Assembly: GCF_036898825.1 (NCBI RefSeq) | Contig: NZ_JARUND010000002.1 | Coordinates: forward strand, 1,426,001-1,490,000 | Length of the DNA stretch: 64,000 nt | Reading direction: 5' to 3' | From: Streptomyces sp. B21-083 | Lineage (GTDB): Bacteria; Actinomycetota; Actinomycetes; Streptomycetales; Streptomycetaceae | Shown: positions 62,312 through 64,000 of the stretch, in pieces | Layout: each line of letters opens with the position of its first letter | Numbering within the stretch: the stretch's first letter is position 1 | Position numbers and translations under genes: made by a program | The notes under the pieces: generated by a model | Seen by the model: the letters and a program-made list of their open reading frames with translations, nothing else | What the model was told of the DNA's origin: nothing | Databases searched by the model: none

Positions 62312-63097
62312 ATGCTCGATGCCACCACCCGCTCTGGGGGCACCGCCACGGCCACTCCCCCGGCCATCGCCTCGGAGCTCTCCCCGCTCTCCCCTGCCGT
62401 GATCGTCGTAGCCCCGCCCGGCGGCCTCGCCGCGCGCTGCACGAGAGCACTGCTCTCACCGTGGTCGCGGCTGTCGCTCCTTGTTCTTCTGCTCGGTGCC
62501 GCGGCGTCGTGTGTCCTGCTCTTCGAGCCCCAGCGGCTGCTGGCCGACGGCTGGCCACCCCAGGTCGGCGGGGCCGCGGCGGCGGTGCTCTTCGGAGCGG
62601 CGTACGGACTGTGCACCGTGGCGTTCGTGCCGCGTCCACTGCTGAACCTCGCGGCGGGCGCCCTGTTCGGTTCCCAGCTGGGCCTCGCCGCCGCTCTCGG
62701 GGGGACGGTCCTGGGTGCCGGGCTCGCCTTCGGCCTGGGCCGCGTCCTCGGTCAGGACGCGCTGCGCCCGCTGCTGCGCGCCCGCTGGCTCCAGGCGGCG
62801 GACGGCCAGCTCAGCCGGCACGGCTTCCGCTCCATGATGGCGGCGAGACTGTTTCCCGGGGTGCCCTTCTGGGCCGCCAACTACTGCGCCGCCGTCTCCC
62901 GCATGGGCTGGCTGCCGTTCCTGCTGGCGACGGCACTCGGATCCGTTCCGAACACCGCCGCGTACGTCGTCGCGGGGGCCCGCGCCTCGTCGCCGACCTC
63001 CCCCGCCTTCCTGATCGCGATGGCCTTCATCGCCGTACCGGCCGTGGCGGGCGCCGTGGTGGCCTGGCGCAAGCGCCACCACCTGCGCGGGCACTGA
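62312..63097 (+). CDS. TVP38/TMEM64 (VTT domain) membrane protein
   Basis: This 261-residue membrane protein has a VTT/SNARE-associated domain: TVAFVPRPLLNLAAGALFGS, LGGTVLGAGLAFGLGRVLGQ, MMAARLFPGVPFWAANYCAA and LATALGSVPNTAAYVVAGA. About six helices are present. It is a distant relative of the DedA protein at 53661. The role is probably in lipid movement or envelope homeostasis. The ATG at 62312 fits the leaderless promoter. Confidence 0.85.
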   Translation: MLDATTRSGGTATATPPAIASELSPLSPAVIVVAPPGGLAARCTRALLSPWSRLSLLVLLLGAAASCVLLFEPQRLLADGWPPQVGGAAAAVLFGAAYGLCTVAFVPRPLLNLAAGALFGSQLGLAAALGGTVLGAGLAFGLGRVLGQDALRPLLRARWLQAADGQLSRHGFRSMMAARLFPGVPFWAANYCAAVSRMGWLPFLLATALGSVPNTAAYVVAGARASSPTSPAFLIAMAFIAVPAVAGAVVAWRKRHHLRGH

Positions 63098-63124
63098 CTC
63101 CAGGCCCGGAAGCCACGTACGCAT

Positions 63125-63156
63125 CACCCCTTGAGAGGTGCCCCTCTCAAGGGGTG
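63125..63156. terminator. Bidirectional hairpin between converging genes
   Basis: CACCCCTTGAGAGG (63125-63138) pairs perfectly with CCTCTCAAGGGGTG (63143-63156) around a 4-nt loop TGCC. The stop of the minus-strand cupin gene lies within the right arm. Confidence 0.85.
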
Positions 63157-63878
63157 CCCCTGTACACGTCCAGCCGCCCGCACATCCCGAACTTCCCGTG
63201 TGCCGAGGGCTGTTCGGCCCGTACGACGGCCTCCGCGAGGTGGGAGGTGTCGCCCCGTTCCAGCCGGTCGAGCTGAGCGCCCGTCGCCGTGGCCGCCGCC
63301 TCGGCACCGCGCCGCCAGCGCTCGCGCCAGTCGGCGAGCCGGGGCCGTACGAGAGCTGCCGCCGCCTCGTGGAACGCGGCCAGCGCCTGAGGCCCCTCCG
63401 CGTCCCGCAGCGCCCGGTACCCCTCAAGGGCGAGGTCGCGCCGCGCCCGGGCGACCCGCTCCTGCTCGGCGACGGGCGCGTCGGCCGGGATCAGGGTCGC
63501 GGCGGCGTACGTCTCCGGGTCGGCCAGGTACGACGGCGGCAGCGTGAGCACGGCGTCACCCGCCTCCGGCAGCCCGCTGTTCTGCATGAGGACGGTGATG
63601 CGCAGTTCGTCCTCGTTGACCAGCCGGTGGATCGTGCCCGGCGTGAACCAGGCGACCGTACCGGGCGCGAGCGGCGTCACCTCGTACCCGGACGTCGTGA
63701 GCGTCTGGACCGCTCCCCGCCCTCCCGTGACGACGTACGCCTCCGAACAGGTCAGGTGCATATGGGGAGTTCCGCCGCACACCCCGTCGACGGCCGGCCA
63801 GTCGTAGACGGACAGGTGCGAGACGGCGACGCCGCCGGGGAGCCCGGCGAAGGCCGCGGCGCCGGGTGCCGCGTTCAC
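63147..63878 (-). CDS. Cupin-domain protein
   Basis: This 243-residue protein has one cupin in its first half: VCGGTPHMHLTCSEAYVVTG (motif 1 with His/Glu) and LAPGTVAWFTPGTIHRLVNE (motif 2). A helical C-terminal domain (EQERVARARRDLALEGYRAL) follows. It may act in sugar metabolism with the upstream DUF6807 gene, to which it is coupled by a GTGA overlap; this supports the GTG at 63878 rather than the one at 63881. The reaction is unknown. Confidence 0.8.
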   Translation of the reverse strand: MNAAPGAAAFAGLPGGVAVSHLSVYDWPAVDGVCGGTPHMHLTCSEAYVVTGGRGAVQTLTTSGYEVTPLAPGTVAWFTPGTIHRLVNEDELRITVLMQNSGLPEAGDAVLTLPPSYLADPETYAAATLIPADAPVAEQERVARARRDLALEGYRALRDAEGPQALAAFHEAAAALVRPRLADWRERWRRGAEAAATATGAQLDRLERGDTSHLAEAVVRAEQPSAHGKFGMCGRLDVYRGTP

Positions 63879-64000
63879 CACGGGTGCTCCTCCAGGTACT
63901 TGGCGACGCCTTCGCGCTCCCACTCCCCGTCGGCGACCACGATCCGGTAGCGGCGGGTGAGCGTGTCCCCGGGCGCGAGCTCCAGTTCGTCGTAGAAGGC
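63875..64000 (-). CDS. DUF6807 (PmoA-like) family protein, C-terminal fragment
   Basis: Only the last 41 codons are inside the window: AFYDELELAPGDTLTRRYRI, then VVADGEWEREGVAKYLEEHP and W. The tail resembles the end of DUF6807 proteins, a beta-sandwich family often found with sugar dehydrogenases. It runs off the right edge. Its stop overlaps the cupin start. Confidence 0.55.
   Translation of the reverse strand, partial: AFYDELELAPGDTLTRRYRIVVADGEWEREGVAKYLEEHPW

Noticed and set aside
61987..62616. Minus-strand frame of 209 codons over the tuf3 upstream region and the TVP38-like gene
   Set aside because: Its first half is antisense to a clear membrane protein; the remaining part is unrecognised and has no SD.

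Overview
The window is high-GC DNA (about 70% or more) with strong GC bias at third codon positions, frequent GTG and some TTG starts, 4-bp ATGA/GTGA gene overlaps, leaderless-looking promoters, a rare TTA codon and a complete whiE-type spore-pigment cluster. Together these point to the chromosome of a Streptomyces species. I saw no tRNA, rRNA, CRISPR array, prophage or intact insertion sequence. All assignments come from reading the sequence; no database search was run.

Layout. 1-7495 holds the end of an O-methyltransferase gene and a complete type II polyketide spore-pigment locus. Cyclase, aromatase, ACP, chain-length factor, ketosynthase, cupin and ORFI form one minus-strand operon, with a divergent FAD hydroxylase. 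7496-11683 holds a palindrome-rich spacer, a GNAT gene, two coupled CNNM/CorC-type membrane proteins behind a structured leader, and an SGNH hydrolase. 12073-15410 encodes a LodA-like quinoprotein oxidase with its LodB-like flavoprotein partner. 15611-17592 is purB followed by a uracil/mismatch DNA glycosylase that appears to start at CTG. 17749-20227 has a WYL regulator/VOC protein pair and a scar of three truncated genes. 20271-23894 is an ABC exporter divergent from a histidine kinase/response regulator pair whose kinase has a TTA codon. 24054-28985 carries ROK, GntR and ECF41-type regulators, a hydrolase and a DMT transporter. 29033-31437 is decayed: a frameshifted MocR regulator and a TnpB remnant.

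31581-46599 contains an ACT-GNAT acetyltransferase, a DUF885 peptidase-like protein, an orphan Imm21-like protein, an ATP-grasp protein, a rhodanese with its Lrp-type regulator, SbcC/SbcD, a YigZ protein, an APC permease, SixA with a CysRS/MshC-like protein, a TetR remnant and a CoA-binding protein. 46630-53597 has a sortase-anchored polysaccharide lyase, PobA, a YbaK protein, an XRE-cupin regulator divergent from a DMT transporter, a 176-bp tandem repeat, an acyltransferase and a gamma-carbonic anhydrase. 53661-64000 has DedA, a sigma-like/zinc-finger/ricin-lectin membrane protein, a proline/glutamine-rich membrane protein, an MFS exporter, a spermidine-synthase-like protein, a divergent EF-Tu (tuf3 type), a TVP38/DedA membrane protein and a cupin/DUF6807 pair cut by the window end.

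How the parts work together. whiE makes and tailors a spore aromatic polyketide. The LodA/LodB pair is a post-translationally matured amino-acid oxidase system. The ABC exporter and HK/RR look like a sensing and efflux unit limited by the bldA leucyl-tRNA. Several regulators sit beside clear palindromes that are probably their operators: GntR, XRE-cupin, Lrp and WYL. The regions of most interest are the LodA/LodB operon, the three-gene deletion scar, the 176-bp repeat array made from two converging gene ends, the sigma/anti-sigma/lectin fusion, and the candidate structured leader of the CNNM operon.
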